Source: Tetrahymena elliotti 4EA (Eukaryota > Ciliophora > Oligohymenophorea > Hymenostomatida > Tetrahymenidae). From it: a stretch of DNA of 64,000 nucleotides. The notes beneath the pieces are model-generated. The model was given only the letters and a program-made list of their open reading frames with translations, searched no databases and was not told the origin of the DNA. This document shows, in pieces, positions 23,925 through 37,284 of this stretch; position 1 is the first letter of the stretch, and each line of letters begins with the position of its first letter. The stretch is taken from assembly GCA_000231825.2 (NCBI GenBank), contig JH720304.1:1195068-1259067 (forward strand), in the 5' to 3' direction. The translations under genes were made by a program, and so were the position numbers.

Positions 23925-25575
23925 TCAAGAGTATTGCTTTTCCTTATCAGAAGAGTAAGTAGAAAGATTATTGTATTAAGAGTCTCCAGGTAAGAACATG
24001 TTATTAATTTCAATCTTACTTTTCCCTTTTGTTTCTTTGACCATAAGGATAGTAAATGCTACACATGCGAAGCACATAGCAGCATAAAAGATAAATAATG
24101 GCCATAAAGCACTGAAATAAGGAAGAACAAGGACAATAATAGTAGCTCCTATCCAGTTACACATAGTAGCAATACTAATACCCTTTTCAGGTAAAATTTC
24201 AGAACAATAAAGCCAAACTATAGGTCCTAATGAGAAGTTGAAAGCAATATAGAAAGCAAAAATAAAGGAAACAGAAAGTATAGATAAATCTTTGTTGTCT
24301 ATTTTTGATAAAATTGCAAGACCAAGTAAGAATGCACCTGAAAGGGCAGATCCATAGATAAGAATATCACGACGTCCTAAACGATTGACAAAGAAACCAC
24401 TTAAGAAAGCAGCAAATAAAAGAACAATATTAGAAATCAATGAGAGCAAATTAGTTACAGTGAAGCTGTAATCATTATCTTTGAAGATGTTACCACTATA
24501 CATAATAACTGCATTGATACCTGAAAACTATTGGAAGAGTTGTAAAGAACAACCAATCAATAAACGTTTACGATATTAAGGTTTGAACATATCTGCATAA
24601 CCTTCTGAAGATTGCTTAACTTTTTCTACTTATTATTCTACTTCGGATTGAACTTAGTCAATAAATTAAGGCTTATAAATTTTTTCAAGGAAAGTCTTAC
24701 ATTTTTCAGGTTCATTTTTAAGGATGTAGTAGAAAGGAGTTTCGTGGTTGAAGAAAAGGAACAAAAAGAGAGTACGAGTTACAGTCAAGGCTAAAGGGAA
24801 CAAGAATACATATCTCCAATAAGTTTCTGAAGAAGTAGGGTTTTCTTAAAAGAATTGACCATTAACTGAACCAATAATAATACCAGTATTAATGCACATT
24901 GAGAAAATAGTTCCCATGATACCGGAGATTTGAATTGGAGAAACTTCCTAAATGTATTGAGGGACAAGTGCACTGTTTAAGCCAGTAACAATACCTGATA
25001 CCAATCTTGCAAAGAGGAATAAATTGATATTAGTAATTTGAGTCAAACAAGCAGCAATAATACCAATGATATCAGTTATAACAAAGGCATTCTTTCTGGA
25101 TACATAATTAAGAAGTAAACCAGCTGAAATTGCACCAATCATAGCACCCAAAGGAATAGCGGCATTAATTAGAGAGGAGTACATATTTTCTTTATCTTCA
25201 TCAACACCAAATACTGCATTAATAGTATCTTAAGCTAGTGACATGACACCTAATGAATAGCCGAAGTATAATGAACCAAAAGAGGCTACTAATACCATTA
25301 TAACTACTTAGGCAAATGATTTGTAAGTTTATTAATCGTTAAGTTTCTCGTTCATTTTATTAACTTATGGATCTATTATTTTAAATAATTAGTTAGAACT
25401 GGAGATCTTTTTATTATTAAAAAAATTTGGCTTAAAAATGCTGACTTTTTGTTTTAGTTACAGGAGTGGAGGAATCTGATTTGTTCTCTTCTTATTCTTT
25501 AATGGTAGACTAAATTGTTAATTCTTCTTCTTTTTATTAATTAGAATCAAAATCTGTAAATTGTCTTTTTTTCAT
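23925..25575 (-). CDS. MFS sugar (hexose) transporter, 531 aa
   Basis: Moves hexoses across a membrane as a 12-helix facilitator or symporter. Exons 25575-25462 and 25406-23925 join in phase 0 across a 55-nt intron (GTAACT...AAAAAG), giving 532 codons. About 90 polar residues precede helix 1. Family signs: QQFSGINAVIMYSG in the seventh helix (GLUT-type QQxSGINA), RLGRRDILIYGSALSG in the second half (GRR loop), LGPIVWLYCSEILPEKG in the tenth helix (GPxxW...E) and VKETKGKS after the last helix (PETKG). The first-half loop has NYVSRKNA in place of the usual GRR-type signature. EPEKCKTFL lies in the central loop. The short Ser/Tyr-rich tail has no clear sorting signal. Whether it is a plasma-membrane or vacuolar transporter cannot be told from sequence. 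Confidence 0.9.
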
Positions 25576-28462
25576 TATTAATTATATTATAATTTTACTG
25601 CAATCTTTCTATCAATTTAAGTGAATTAAAATTCAACTCTAAAATATGATTTAATTAATAAAAAAAGCAAGCAATAATACGTTTACAATCATTAAAAAGC
25701 TAAAAAAAAATTAGAATCAAATTATTTATGCCATTTAGTTACTGAAGGCTCTGTTATTTATTAAAAGATTCAATTTATGATGCAAAATTTTAATGTTTAT
25801 GTGTAAATTACACATCATTTTTTTCCACTAAAATTTTAGTTTACTTACAAATACCATGGCTTTTAGTACTAAATATGGGTGTTTATGTATGCAAGAAATT
25901 TTCTTCTTATAAAATTTAATTAACATCATCAAGATTAACAAATCAACTGTTTATTATACATTAATTAAAAAGTGTGATAAAAGATCTATCAATTGTATCC
26001 AATATATGTCGTAGTATTAAAAATGTTACTTTCATTATTAATATAAATTTAAATTTTAAAAATAAGCTAAATATCTTCAATTTTTTGGTTGTTTTTATTT
26101 AAGTTCGTTCGATTAAATCAAAACAGACCTATTTTTAGTAATAAGTTCTAGAACAGCCTACTATCGATGGCTTAAAAAGTTAGTACTAAAGAATAAAGCC
26201 TTTAACATTGATTCTTCTCATTCGAAACAAAAAAATTAATTTGCGGTGATAAGTCAGTTGATCAAAATAAATTAATTTGAATTTATAATTCTTTCCAAGA
26301 TAAATTATTTATTTCTAGAATGTAAAGGTCTAAAATTATCAAGTAAGGAATAACTTGTCTAAAACCCTTTGTTAAAAATACTTATTGTTTCATTTTAGCG
26401 TTTTTTTTTCAATTAAAATTTGTCTACATAAATAAATATCTTTCTCTACCAGACATTAGATAAAATAGTCAAGAAAACTTATTGAAATAATTAATTATAA
26501 TTTGATTTAGTTCAAAGTTCAAATAAACCATTTTTATCATCTTCAAAAATTACACTTGTAAGTTTATTCTCAACTAATGTTAATCAAATTTGATATCAGA
26601 TAAAAGTAACTTTGTCAATCGAATTTTTCTAGAAATAATTCTGAAACACTAAATTGTAGGAGTCGCGTGTTATTTGCTATTTTTTATCTCTTTCTTTATT
26701 TAATAATCTATTTATTCTTTTATAAAGAATATTTTGATTTATGTTGAGATTCAATTTTTTTTTCTAATATTATTATAAAATATTTTTTTACACACCTCAA
26801 ACATATCTTCTTCAATTCATATTAGATAATAATAATACTTGGAAAATTTATACTAAGAATTTCTAAAATAATTTCAGATATTACAACAAAAATAGTCATA
26901 TTCATTATTTTTCTAAAAAATTTTTGCTTTTTCTTTTAGCTTTATTAAATATGTGGAAATTAAATAAACACAAACTATTATTAAAAAAGAGTTTACAATA
27001 TTTGCTAAGAAATCAAGGAAAGACAAAATTTCATAAATGTAAAGAAAAATGAAATGTTGTTAAGCTCATATCTAATTATGAAAGTTGATTCTTCTTTTGA
27101 GAAATTTTTATATATTTTTATTAAATCGTATAATGAAGTTTTAAGTTGTAATTTAGATACTACAAATTACACTATCAGTTTTATGTGCTTAGCATAAATG
27201 ATAAACAATAGTTTTTGAATAGATTCATAAATAAATAATATTTTAATTTTTTAAGCTAATACATGATTATCTGATTAAAGTTAAAATTATTTAGAGATAA
27301 ATTTTACCTTGGAAAGTATAACAAGATAAATAGATTTTAATTTACTACCTTCAATCTACTTAAAAAATAACTAAAGCACAAAAAATAATATTTTAGACTG
27401 GATTTAAAAATTTAAGAAAATATTCTGAGAATATATGTTTAAGCAACTAAAATTATTAAAAAAATAATATAATTTTGAAAAATAGTTCTAAATTGAATAA
27501 CATTTTCCAAGTTACTGATTTTTATACTTTAGTTATTAAAATGAAAAGGCTGTATTTTTAAAGAGAAGAACAAATATCATAATTCTTGTTTTTAATTTTT
27601 TGATTAAAACAGAAGAAAAGAAGTTTAAAAAAATAATTTTGACATAAGTAATAAAAAAAATCAATCATAATTTCATAGTAAAAGCATACAAAAGCAAAGC
27701 AAATTTATTTACTTAATCTTCTAAAATATTGAGAATTGTACATGATAAATCACATTATTTGGCTTTTATTTCTACAATAAAAGATTAAATTTTTCTTATG
27801 TTTTTATTTTTCTTATATTTTTTATTTTTAATGATGTAAAATTGTTCATTCCTTTCAAAATTTTAATTTTTTTTCTTACAAAAAAGATAAAATTAAACAA
27901 ATTGATTCATTTTCATCATAATATTTATTGTAAAGAATATTTGATAAAATTTAATTATTTCATTTTTAATATGTTTTGATGAATAACAAATCAATTTTTT
28001 GATAATTTAGAAGATATTTAATAAATATTAATTTTTTTAAAACATAAATGAAAAAGTGATAATTAAAAAAATAGAGAAACTTTTTGAAGTAGAAAATCAA
28101 ATAATGATAATTAGTTTATTAATTTTATTAAGGTGAATACAAATACAATTTTTGTTTATGAATTAAAATAATATTTGAATATTTATGAAATATTAATGAA
28201 ATTTGAATAAAACAATCCAACACATCTATCTTTAAATTTCCATCTTTTTCTTTCATTTTATAATTTATTTAAACAAAAACTTTAAAGATAAAAATCGATA
28301 GAAGATATTTTTCTAATATTTTAAGAAATATATGATTGAAAGACTTCAGTTTTATAAATCAGATTTATTTAAAAAAATTCTATTTAATAAAAGTTAGGGA
28401 TTATTTCTGATTTAATTTTTATTAGAATTGATAGGCCTTCAAGAATGTTAGTGATGGCGTTT
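25576..28462. other. 2.9-kb intergenic region
   Basis: Upstream of the transporter gene and downstream of the orphan membrane-protein gene (both minus strand). A slightly less AT-rich part at about 26100-26400 shows no open frame with codon bias and no tRNA-like arms. Apart from the palindrome listed separately I see only A/T tracts. Confidence 0.4.
25799..25815. promoter_or_regulatory. 17-bp palindrome upstream of the transporter gene
   Basis: ATGTGTAAATTACACAT is a perfect inverted repeat of 8-bp arms around a single base, 224 bp upstream of the transporter start codon. It could be the binding site of a dimeric regulator. AT-rich DNA produces such sites by chance, so this is only a candidate. 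Confidence 0.25.
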
Positions 28463-30814
28463 TCAATTATTTAGCTTATTAACATTCAGTAGCATGAAGT
28501 CATCGCAATTCATAAAGCTATCAGCATTCATAGAGATCAGAGACTATTCATTCTCCAGTCTTTTTAATGCCTTTTCTATGAATTTAGTAAGAGAAATGAA
28601 TGATGGAGGTTTAGTAATATTTTATCCTTATTATTTAAACTTTTAATTTAAGAAATCGTCAAGTTATGATTCGAATTAGTTACCAGTCTTCTATTCTTTT
28701 AATGTTAATGCTTACAGTACTTAGTTTAGCTAGTACTTGTTTTCATAGAATATTTAATTGAGGAAATGCAAACTTAAATTAGAATAATTATTTTCTTCAC
28801 ATTTATAGTTTTTCCACATATATTTCTAAAAATACTACTTTTAGCCATATTTTTCAGAGATGTAAGCTTACAAATTATAGAAAATAGCTAGGATGTCTTC
28901 ATGTTTATATTTAAAATTCATATTACTTCTACGTAATAGGACAGGTAGTACCTTTTTACGTTAGGTAATTTGATCATTAAGCTCTTACTTTAGTTTTTCA
29001 GCAGTTTAATAATAAACTTAAGTGACTTTATTTTTGTAGAAATCAAAGGGTAAGAACTAAGACATTTTTTTCATTTTTGCATCATTTTATAATAAAGGTT
29101 AATTAATTTTTGTAATCATTTATTAGCGATATTATTCTAGGATATCTTTATGGAATTCAGCATCAACAAGTTATTAGATTTAATCAAAACTTAATTAATC
29201 AAGTACCAATTCATTTGAGTTCATATTAGTACGTCTAGAAACTGCACTTTCATAATAGCTATTTGCCTTTGGATTTCTTTGTCTGCTTGTTTTCCATGCT
29301 AAATAAGAATCACCACCAGGTATACGACCGCATGATCTTATAAAAATAAAGACAATAGCATCTAAAACTCTACGAAGAATGTATATTAAAACTCCAAAAA
29401 CAATTAAAAGTACTCCAAAGGTAATATGAGCAGCAATCATAAAAACACTAATAGCTATTTATCCAGCACCTCTAATCATTAGCCTCCATATCAGCAAGTC
29501 TAACAAGGGAGCAAAAATAGGTAAATCCCAGCTTTAATGATTGTTTGGTACAGTAAAATCCATACAAAATAGACATACAATAACACAGAAAAAAGTATAA
29601 ATAGGGGCAAGGACTAAAGAGAGGGGAACTAATATTAAAGCAAAAATACCAATAATTAAAAAGAGAATACGCAAAAGAATGTTTGTGCAGATAAAACCTA
29701 AGAAAAAGTAACGTAAAATCCAGTTTTCAATACGATTGCAGATACGAGTTATTGACTTACCTAAAAGACCATGATCAGGTTCATTTTCAAAATTTTCAAT
29801 ATTTTATTTTGCAGTTGTTTTTATACTTTTGTACATTCTTGAAACAGTGTCTTCCATACTACCAGGGTCATCTTCTATTTTACCGTTTTAAGGATTAACA
29901 AGAAAATTAGTTGCAAATTGATCAGGATAGAGAGCTGCTTTCAAACCACAAGGAGAATACATAGCAAATTAAAGACAAAAATTGATAAATTTGTGAATCA
30001 TAAAATAAGAAGCAGCAAAAAAATAGAAAATTTTCCAAAAGTAAAAAGAAGTAGGAACTGATAAAAATCTCATTTTTTTTGCTGAATATACCACTCGTCC
30101 TTAATTATCAACTTCCTTGCATACTCTTGGCTTGAAATATGTGAATTCTAATTCATTTATTTTAGAAACGACCCTAATTCGATCTATAATTCTCATTTCT
30201 TCAATTAAACTGATACCTTTTTTAATTTCTTCTTAAACTAAATGAGCTAATTCAGCAATCTTTTCACACTTTTATCTCTTTAAGTCTTTGATTAAGCTCT
30301 CTGGCTTACCATACAAGCGACTATTATTAGGATTAAAAACTTAGTGTCTTTTCATAGTTACATATGCTCTAAAGTTACGTTCTAAACTCTTTAAAACTTC
30401 TGGATCTAAATCATACTTTGTTGAATAATATTTTTCTATCCTAGAAAATAAGTTTTCATAAAGTTTCTCTTGTAAATCTATTTTAACATACTGCTTTTCT
30501 TCATCTGTTTATCCTATTTAAAGACTTCCATCTTAAATTTGCTTGGCCAAAGCAATATACTCCATTTCTTCTGAAAAGTTAAAATCAGTACCCAAAAACT
30601 TAGATTTATTATTAACTAAGTAATTTAAAAATACAATGTCTAAGTATTTATTCCCATTATTATTTTTCTTTAATTATTCTTCTACTCTCTTTTAAATTTA
30701 CAGGTCAGATTAATCCTTTAAAGCTTTAGGATTTACAGTGTAAAGTGGAATACCTATCAACAGAATTACTAAATGAATAGGTATACCTAAAAGTACTCTC
30801 AACCCTTCTAGCAT
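28463..30814 (-). CDS. orphan multi-pass membrane protein, 783 aa
   Basis: Single exon of 784 codons from the ATG at 30814 to the TGA at 28465-28463. I do not recognise the family. Residues 1-30 contain a hydrophobic helix (LLGIPIHLVILLIGIPLY). A charged, helical cytosol-type region of about 250 residues follows, then a central block of hydrophobic segments. That block includes SFYFWKIFYFFAASYF, WILRYFFLGFICTNILLRIL with its following IGIFALILVPLSLVLAP, and a last long stretch (AAHITFGVLLIVFGVLIYIL). A short motif SCGRIPGGDSYLAWK comes after the last helix and looks conserved and functional. The C-terminal 220 residues are polar and helical. The upstream ATG at 30830 is in another frame. A large, well-formed orphan of this kind is often shared among alveolates, but that is a guess. 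Confidence 0.75.
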
Positions 30815-31608
30815 ATTTATATCTAAGCATGCACATTAGCAATTCTCAGAATTAACTTGTTAGTTTTTCTAATTTTAAATTATAAGCTCTATTGTCTCCC
30901 ATGTATAAAACCTTAAAATTTAAACAAAATAAATCATTATTAAAAAATTTATATATATAAAATAGATTTTTTTATAAATTTAAAAAAATTTCAATCAATT
31001 TTTATCATTTCTTTTATTTATTTAATTCTGCTTGTAAAAAAATTAATGCTCAAAGTCTATTTCTTTAGTAAACTTTTTTGAAAAATATTAATTTACAAAG
31101 ATTAGCGTGTCTGTCTACTAAAATAAAAGTAAAAATATTTGGTCTTTTGATTTGTTAATTCAATAATATTCTACTATTTCACTTCCAGATGAAAGCTAGT
31201 TTTTGTTTTTTTAATAGCGGTTGGTTTTTAGCTTATTTTCCTTAATTGATTTATTTATCTATTTTTATGCTAGATCTTAAAATTTATTTTCTAAATGTAT
31301 AAAGAATTTTCTAATACCATAAATAGTAAAAATAGTTTGAATTGAAAAAAATAATGTTCTATCTGCATTTAATTATTTTTAGCTCTTAGTTGAGTTTAAT
31401 TAAATTCCAAAAATATGTTTTTGTTAAATTTTACCAGTAATATTGAATATTTTTTAATTTGAAAAATTAATGATTCAGGTATTCAAAATTTGATTTTCTG
31501 CTTTCTTTATATTTTATTATTTCTATTTACTTTTAGATAAATAAACTGGACAAATAGCAAATGATTTATTCACTTGAAATATAAAAAATCCCAAATTTTA
31601 AATTTCGT
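30815..31608. other. intergenic, AT-rich
   Basis: Upstream region of the orphan membrane-protein gene and 3' flank of the next minus-strand gene. No recognisable feature. Confidence 0.4.
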
Positions 31609-32841
31609 TCAAAATTATGGCTTGCGTGTTTCATTTAAATTACTATTTTTTGTGAGAGGGAATATTTTTTTCTAATCATTATAAACTTTAATTTGTGCTA
31701 AGAGCGCTAATTTTGCATTAATTTCTACTGAAATAATTTATATATTTATGTTTTTACTGAAAGACTCTTTTAAAATTTTTGATAATTGATTATCATTGTT
31801 GCATTTTTGTAGCCTTTTCAAATGCTTTAAATTATATATATTTTTTTACCTTCTTTTTATTTATTTGAACTAGAATTTAGCGCATTCAAATGCATCCTTC
31901 AAAAACCTATATGAGCGCTCCTTGCTATAAAACACCCAAGGTTTAACCATCCATGTTTCTGGCTCTCCTGATGTTAATTGTCTATGAGTAAATAAAAATG
32001 TTGTTACTATAATTAATATAAACTTAAAAAATTATTATTATTGTAAAATTAATATATTAAGTTTCACACATTTCATTTATTTTAACCAATTATTAAATAT
32101 CATTTTCATTGCCAATTTAATACTATTTATTTTCAATACTTTTATTTCCTTTAAGAAAGCATCAAAGTAAATATAAAATGCCATTGCTTAATTATTTTTT
32201 AAGCTTATATTATGTGGCTAGGATGGTTTTATTATAGAAATTATAAAGAACAATTCAATTAATTACACTGTAAAAGTTCCGGAATTCCATATATCTGTTA
32301 ACTATTACTTGTTAAGATCATCATAAACCTTTTGCTATTATAGTTAAACCTTTGATTTTTTTATGCTTTTTAATAAATCTTCTTCATCTCCAGGTCCTCT
32401 GCTGCTATTATACTTGCTTTGTTTGTCTTGATTTGAAAGCAGTAAGTTTGATTAAAAGAGACTATTCTGCTTGTAGAGAATCTAATGAGGTATTATTTTA
32501 GTCTATTAAGTATTGTTTCCAAATTAACTCTCTGGAAGAAAAAATTTAATTGGCTGGTTGCCAAATTCCCAAAACAACACATTCTCATTAATCCATTAAT
32601 TCAGTTCATTTGCAAATTAAAACTCTGCTGAATTTTTATACTAGTAGTTTTTAACAAGATCTGCATTTTGAATCATCAGATTAAAACCACTTGCAACTGA
32701 TACCTCATCTACATCATTCATTTAATCAAACATCTTTTAAGAAGATAAGGTATCGTTTAGCCTTTATTCATCATTATTATTCTCTCCTATGTCATCCTTT
32801 TTGTTTGGCTTGATTTAGCCAGGTTTCTCTAAAACTTTCAT
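31609..32841 (-). CDS. hypothetical protein, about 315 aa, one likely 285-nt intron
   Basis: I do not recognise this family. The whole interval is open in one frame, but the part at 31982-32266 is much more AT-rich and has a GTAATT donor and a CATAG acceptor. Removing it keeps phase 2 and joins TFTV to QLTSGEPETWMVKPWV, a natural-looking sequence. The N-terminal half is acidic and Gln/Asn-rich with a Ser-rich patch. The second exon has a compact aromatic and basic segment (VFYSKERSYRFLKDAFECAK). The last 70 codons are low-complexity and may include another intron. The frame continues upstream of the ATG to an acceptor-like site at about 32903 (YRQGFFYMKVLEK), so the true start may lie in an undetected upstream exon. 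No signal peptide or membrane helix is convincing. Confidence 0.5.
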
Positions 32842-32903
32842 ATAAAAAAAGCCTTGTCTATATTTTTCTTTATCTTTGCTGTATTATTCACAAATTTATA
32901 TTA

Positions 32904-35612
32904 CTTTTTTATAATATCAAGAAATAAAATAAATTATGTTAATTATTTATCATCATCCTTTCCCTCACTCTATTAATATTTCTAATCTATAGTCAAAGTA
33001 AACTGAATAAACAAACAAAAAAAACAATCAGATTATCAATCAAACTGAATAAATAGATAGGAAACAAACATTTTTTAATTAAAATAAAACTCAAAAAACA
33101 AACAAGAATACTAATTAATTGATTATTTATCTAGTTAGGCCTGTATATACATACATCTGCTGTTTGATTATCTATTTAAACAATGAAATAAATAATTCTT
33201 TTTTATTACTTTTATTTATTATTCAATTAATGACTCCACAAACAATTTCTACTCTTTTAAAAATTCGAATTCCTTACTTACAACAGCTTTTTATTTTTAT
33301 TTTCGTTTTATCATAAAAATAACATCCTTGTAATTATGTTAATCAAGAACACTTCATGACACAAACTTAAAAAACTTAAGAGCAACTTTGATAAATATTA
33401 AATTTAACTTTTACAATCAAATTTAAATTTATTGTTTGCTTCTCTCCACAAATAATCCCAATCTAAAATTCTTAAATTTTATAAAGTTCAGCTTTTTTCA
33501 TTTAAATATTACTATTGTTATTACTTTCACTTCAACATATTTTCTTCAAAGACTTATAATTTCCATTTCACCACATATGATATCAATATCTATAATGTCT
33601 ACAGAAATTTCAATTTTCACTTTTCTTTTAATTGATTTTATTACATTTTTATACAAAATACTTAGAAAAACCAAGAAGAACAAATATATTTAAATTAAAG
33701 TAATATTAAATTTTAGTTTACATTCTTTTTTACTTCACATTATTAAATCTGTGGTAAAAAGATAAAAATTAAAAATCTGACACACTCATTATACATTATC
33801 ATATTGATTAATTTTTAAAAGTAATCTAAAAAAAATGTCTATGTGTTTTTAATTTTGAACCAAATTTATTTTTAAACCTTTCTTACTGAGCCTTTAGATT
33901 AAGCCATGTATATCTATTTACCTAAAAAAATATGATTACTGAATAAATAAATAATTATATTCTTCAGAAATATAAACCTCATTTGAAGAAGAACTTTTAA
34001 TCTAAAGCTTCTTAAAAATAATCTTGATCTACTTAAAAGTATAGATAGACAAATAAAAGAAGAATAGTCTTAAATCTATTTAGTAATAAAAAAATTTGCT
34101 ATTTTTTTTAAAGTGTGGTAAAAAGCTTATAAAAAAGATATTCTCCATAAGCTGTTTATATTTTTCTTACTAATATAAGATATATTTATTAATTTATAGA
34201 TACTCACTATTTGATTATTAAACACTCAATTAAAACTTGAATGTTAATTTATTTTTCTTAATAACTATTCAGATTACATGGTATATAATTTTTTATATTC
34301 TCATTTTACTTTATTATAATAATCCTTTTCTTATTTTTTTTCAGAGCACCTTATATTTTTTGATAACATTTAGATGATTACACTCTATGATAAAACATTA
34401 ACAAAAATTTTTTGGAGAAAAATAAAATTCAGGCAGATAAAGAACATTTAAAAATACAATCAGTTTTTCAAAATTTTGTTTACTTACTTAATTTTAATGT
34501 TTTTTATTTTGATATTTGTAAGTTAATGATATAAAAAAAGACTTTATTAATAGATAAAAACTAAATTCATTTAATTTTTTGAAGAATATTTGTAAATTAC
34601 CTGACATTTATCCGTAACTTAAATTGTTCCATTTCCATTTTTCAGCAGATAATTCGTTTGATGAAAATAATTTATTTGAAAGTTTTTTTATTGTCAAAGT
34701 GCTTAATATTTCTCAATAACATTTTTTTATTACTCCTTTTAAAATTTTAAATTGATTGGATTAATGTATGAATAAATGAATAAAATTTAAAGTGATTGTA
34801 AATTAACAAAAATACTTAATGTCGACATCATCTTATTTTTATAATTTTCTACCTTTTTTGTTCATAGATTTACAACTAGATTTACTGACAATAATTACCA
34901 TTTTGTATTTTGTTCAAAATAAATTTTTTTTTACAATTATTTTTTTGAATATTTGATTAAAAAATAAGAAGAAATTAATTAAAATAATTTAATTTTAACA
35001 AATTTAAAAGTATTTTTAAATAAATTGATATGCTCTCATAAAAATTTAAGAATATTCTTTCTTTCAAAATAAACACATTATTTTTCTAAAAAATAGAGAT
35101 CAATTTATTCCACTTTTTAATTTTGAAAAATAATAATTACATTTATTATTTGTTTTAATAACTTTTAAAATTTTAATTTTAATAAATAATTTTAAAATTC
35201 GATAAAAATTTTTAAAAACATCTTTTAGGAGACAAATAATTCACAAGTTAGTAAGTAATACACAAAGATAAAATTAAATTGAAAATATCTATGCTTTAGC
35301 TAACTAAAGAGATGACAAGACGAATAAAAACTAATGATAGATTTTATCCAAGAATTTTAATAACATTATTGAAAATATTAAAAGAACTATTAGTTAATAA
35401 GTTATTTGGAGGAAAGTAAATAAATAATTAGTTTTTAACTTAGAATATTAATAATATTATTAAAAATTTAGATTTTTTAGCCTTTTCATTTTACTTAAAA
35501 AATTACAAAAATATTTTGATCAGGTTTTGAATGAATACTAATTAGAAGATACAAGAAAAGACAGGAGACAGATTTTTGGTTATCAAGACAAATAATTTCA
35601 TTTTTATAAAAA
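32904..35612. other. 2.7-kb intergenic region
   Basis: Divergent region between a minus-strand gene and the RING gene. Two standard-code open frames at 33119-33316 and 33436-33693 are T/C-rich and hydrophobic, lack ATG starts and show no codon bias. The reverse strand there is full of TGA. No RNA gene or repeat array was recognised. Confidence 0.4.
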
Positions 35613-36368
35613 ATGAATTATTTTTAGAAGTATACTGGTTTAATTAAATTGATATTGAGTTCTCTATATTTAGGATTTACTATTTATATGTGGGATTAAG
35701 AGCCAATTTGCGCTTAGAGAATGAACGTAATAGTTGCTATCACATTTTTTTTGGGAATTAATAAATGCATTTCTATTTTTAGATTATTTTCTTAAGAAAA
35801 GTTTCTAGATTTTGAGATTACTATTATTATGATTATCGTCTATATATAGAATGAACGTTTTAACTAAAAATGTTTAGAGGCCTCATCTTCGATTTTTGAA
35901 CATATGTCAGTGTTTTTATTTTTTATAATACTAATTAGTAACTCAATTTACTTTGCTATAGCTGCCATTTTTCTAATACTTTCTCTAATACAATATTTAT
36001 TACTAAGTAATGAGATTTACAATTATGAGTATTTTGATCAAAAAGGTATAACAAATTAATAGCTAAATTAGTTAATAAAGCCATTAAACAATGAATTTAG
36101 TAAAGATGACTGTGCAATATGCTTATCTTAACTTGGAGAGCCATCTAAGTTTATAAATCAAGTCTCTCAGTAAACTAAATAACTCAAGTTTTAAAATATA
36201 AATGAAAATGAAAATTAATAAATCAACGAAGGTAATCTAATAGTCTGTCTTCCTAATTGTCTTCATAAATTTCATTTTTTTTGTGCTAAAGAATGGCTAA
36301 AAAATCACTAAACTTGTCCATTTTGCAGATAAAATTTAAAAGATTTACTAAAAATACCAGAAATTTGA
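35613..36368 (+). CDS. membrane-anchored RING-H2 protein, probable E3 ubiquitin ligase, 251 aa
   Basis: RING-H2 proteins bring an E2 enzyme to a substrate; membrane forms act at ER, endosome or plasma membrane. Single exon of 252 codons. I chose the ATG at 35613 because all later ATGs would cut into hydrophobic segments. Four likely helices lie in residues 1-125: LIKLILSSLYLGFTIYMW, MNVIVAITFFLG, ITIIMIIVYI and a double-length stretch ending FLILSLIQYLLL. The RING spans residues 167-238: C167-A-I-C170, a long insert of about 45 Gln/Asn/Lys-rich residues, then CLPNCLHKFHFFC and C235-P-F-C238. The spacing CxxC...C-x-H-xx-H-xx-C...CPxC fits RING-H2, with Trp in EWLKNH just before the last pair, as expected for E2 contact. 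The long loop between zinc ligands 2 and 3 is unusual. Confidence 0.85.
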
Positions 36369-37284
36369 GTCTATAAACAATCTAGCTATTAATAAAGTGT
36401 TAATTTTATGTAAATCTTATAAAGATTAGAAAATTAAAAAGGGTTCTAATCAATAAAGTAATTAGGTTTATTCTTCAACAGAAAAAAATATTAATTTTAT
36501 AAATACTAATATATTTCTCAACATTCGCTAACTTACTTTAATCTTTGCTCTTCAATCTTCTACCTTTAATTTATGAAGAGTAATTTTTATATTCTTAATC
36601 TACTAACTATTTTCTTATTTTGAAAGAGTCAATGAAGATTTGAGAAGATTTAAAAAAGTAAAAATAAAAATTTTAACTATTTATTCTATACTATAATTTT
36701 TCTAAATAATTTATATGTCATATCGGGGTTTAAAATAATTATCTTAATGATTAAATTTTTCATTTCTTCATAAATTTATCTTTTTCAGACAAATATTATT
36801 TTACTGAAAAATTAACATAAAAAACTATTCTTAATTCACTAAATATTTTCTTAAAAATAGATTTTCAGAAATATTTTGAAGATTTTAATTAAAAAAAATT
36901 TAAATCATTTAATTTTGTTTTAGAATAAATATGTTATTTGTTGAGGTAGATAGTTTTATCTTTAAATTCAATTTATTTATTTAGTTTTACTAAAAAAATT
37001 TGCAATAATAAAAAGTAAATATAAATAATATGGAAATATTCTTTAATTTATGAAAGTTTTTATTGAGAATTATAGAATCAGTAAAATAATATTTTTTATA
37101 TATTTACATAAAATAAATGGGTAAAAATTATAAATTGAAATCTAATTTATTTATAAAATTTAGATTTTATCCAAAAATACTTTATTTATTAATTTTAATT
37201 AATTAATTTATTTATTATTACTAATTTATTTATTTATTTATTTTTATTCTCATTTTATTTTGCTATTAAGATAGATAGGTAACT
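36369..37284. other. convergent intergenic region with simple repeats
   Basis: Lies between the RING gene (+) and the 3' end of the dynein gene (-). It is A/T-rich. An ATTT microsatellite at about 37181-37250 is listed separately. Confidence 0.45.
37181..37250. repeat. ATTT/TTAA microsatellite
   Basis: Imperfect runs of TTTATTTA and TTAATTAA units, ending with about five ATTT units in a row, just downstream of the dynein stop codon. A simple-sequence tract with no evidence of function. Confidence 0.6.

Noticed and set aside
33119..33693. Two short plus-strand hydrophobic frames
   Set aside because: No ATG start, T/C-rich low-complexity composition and no codon bias.
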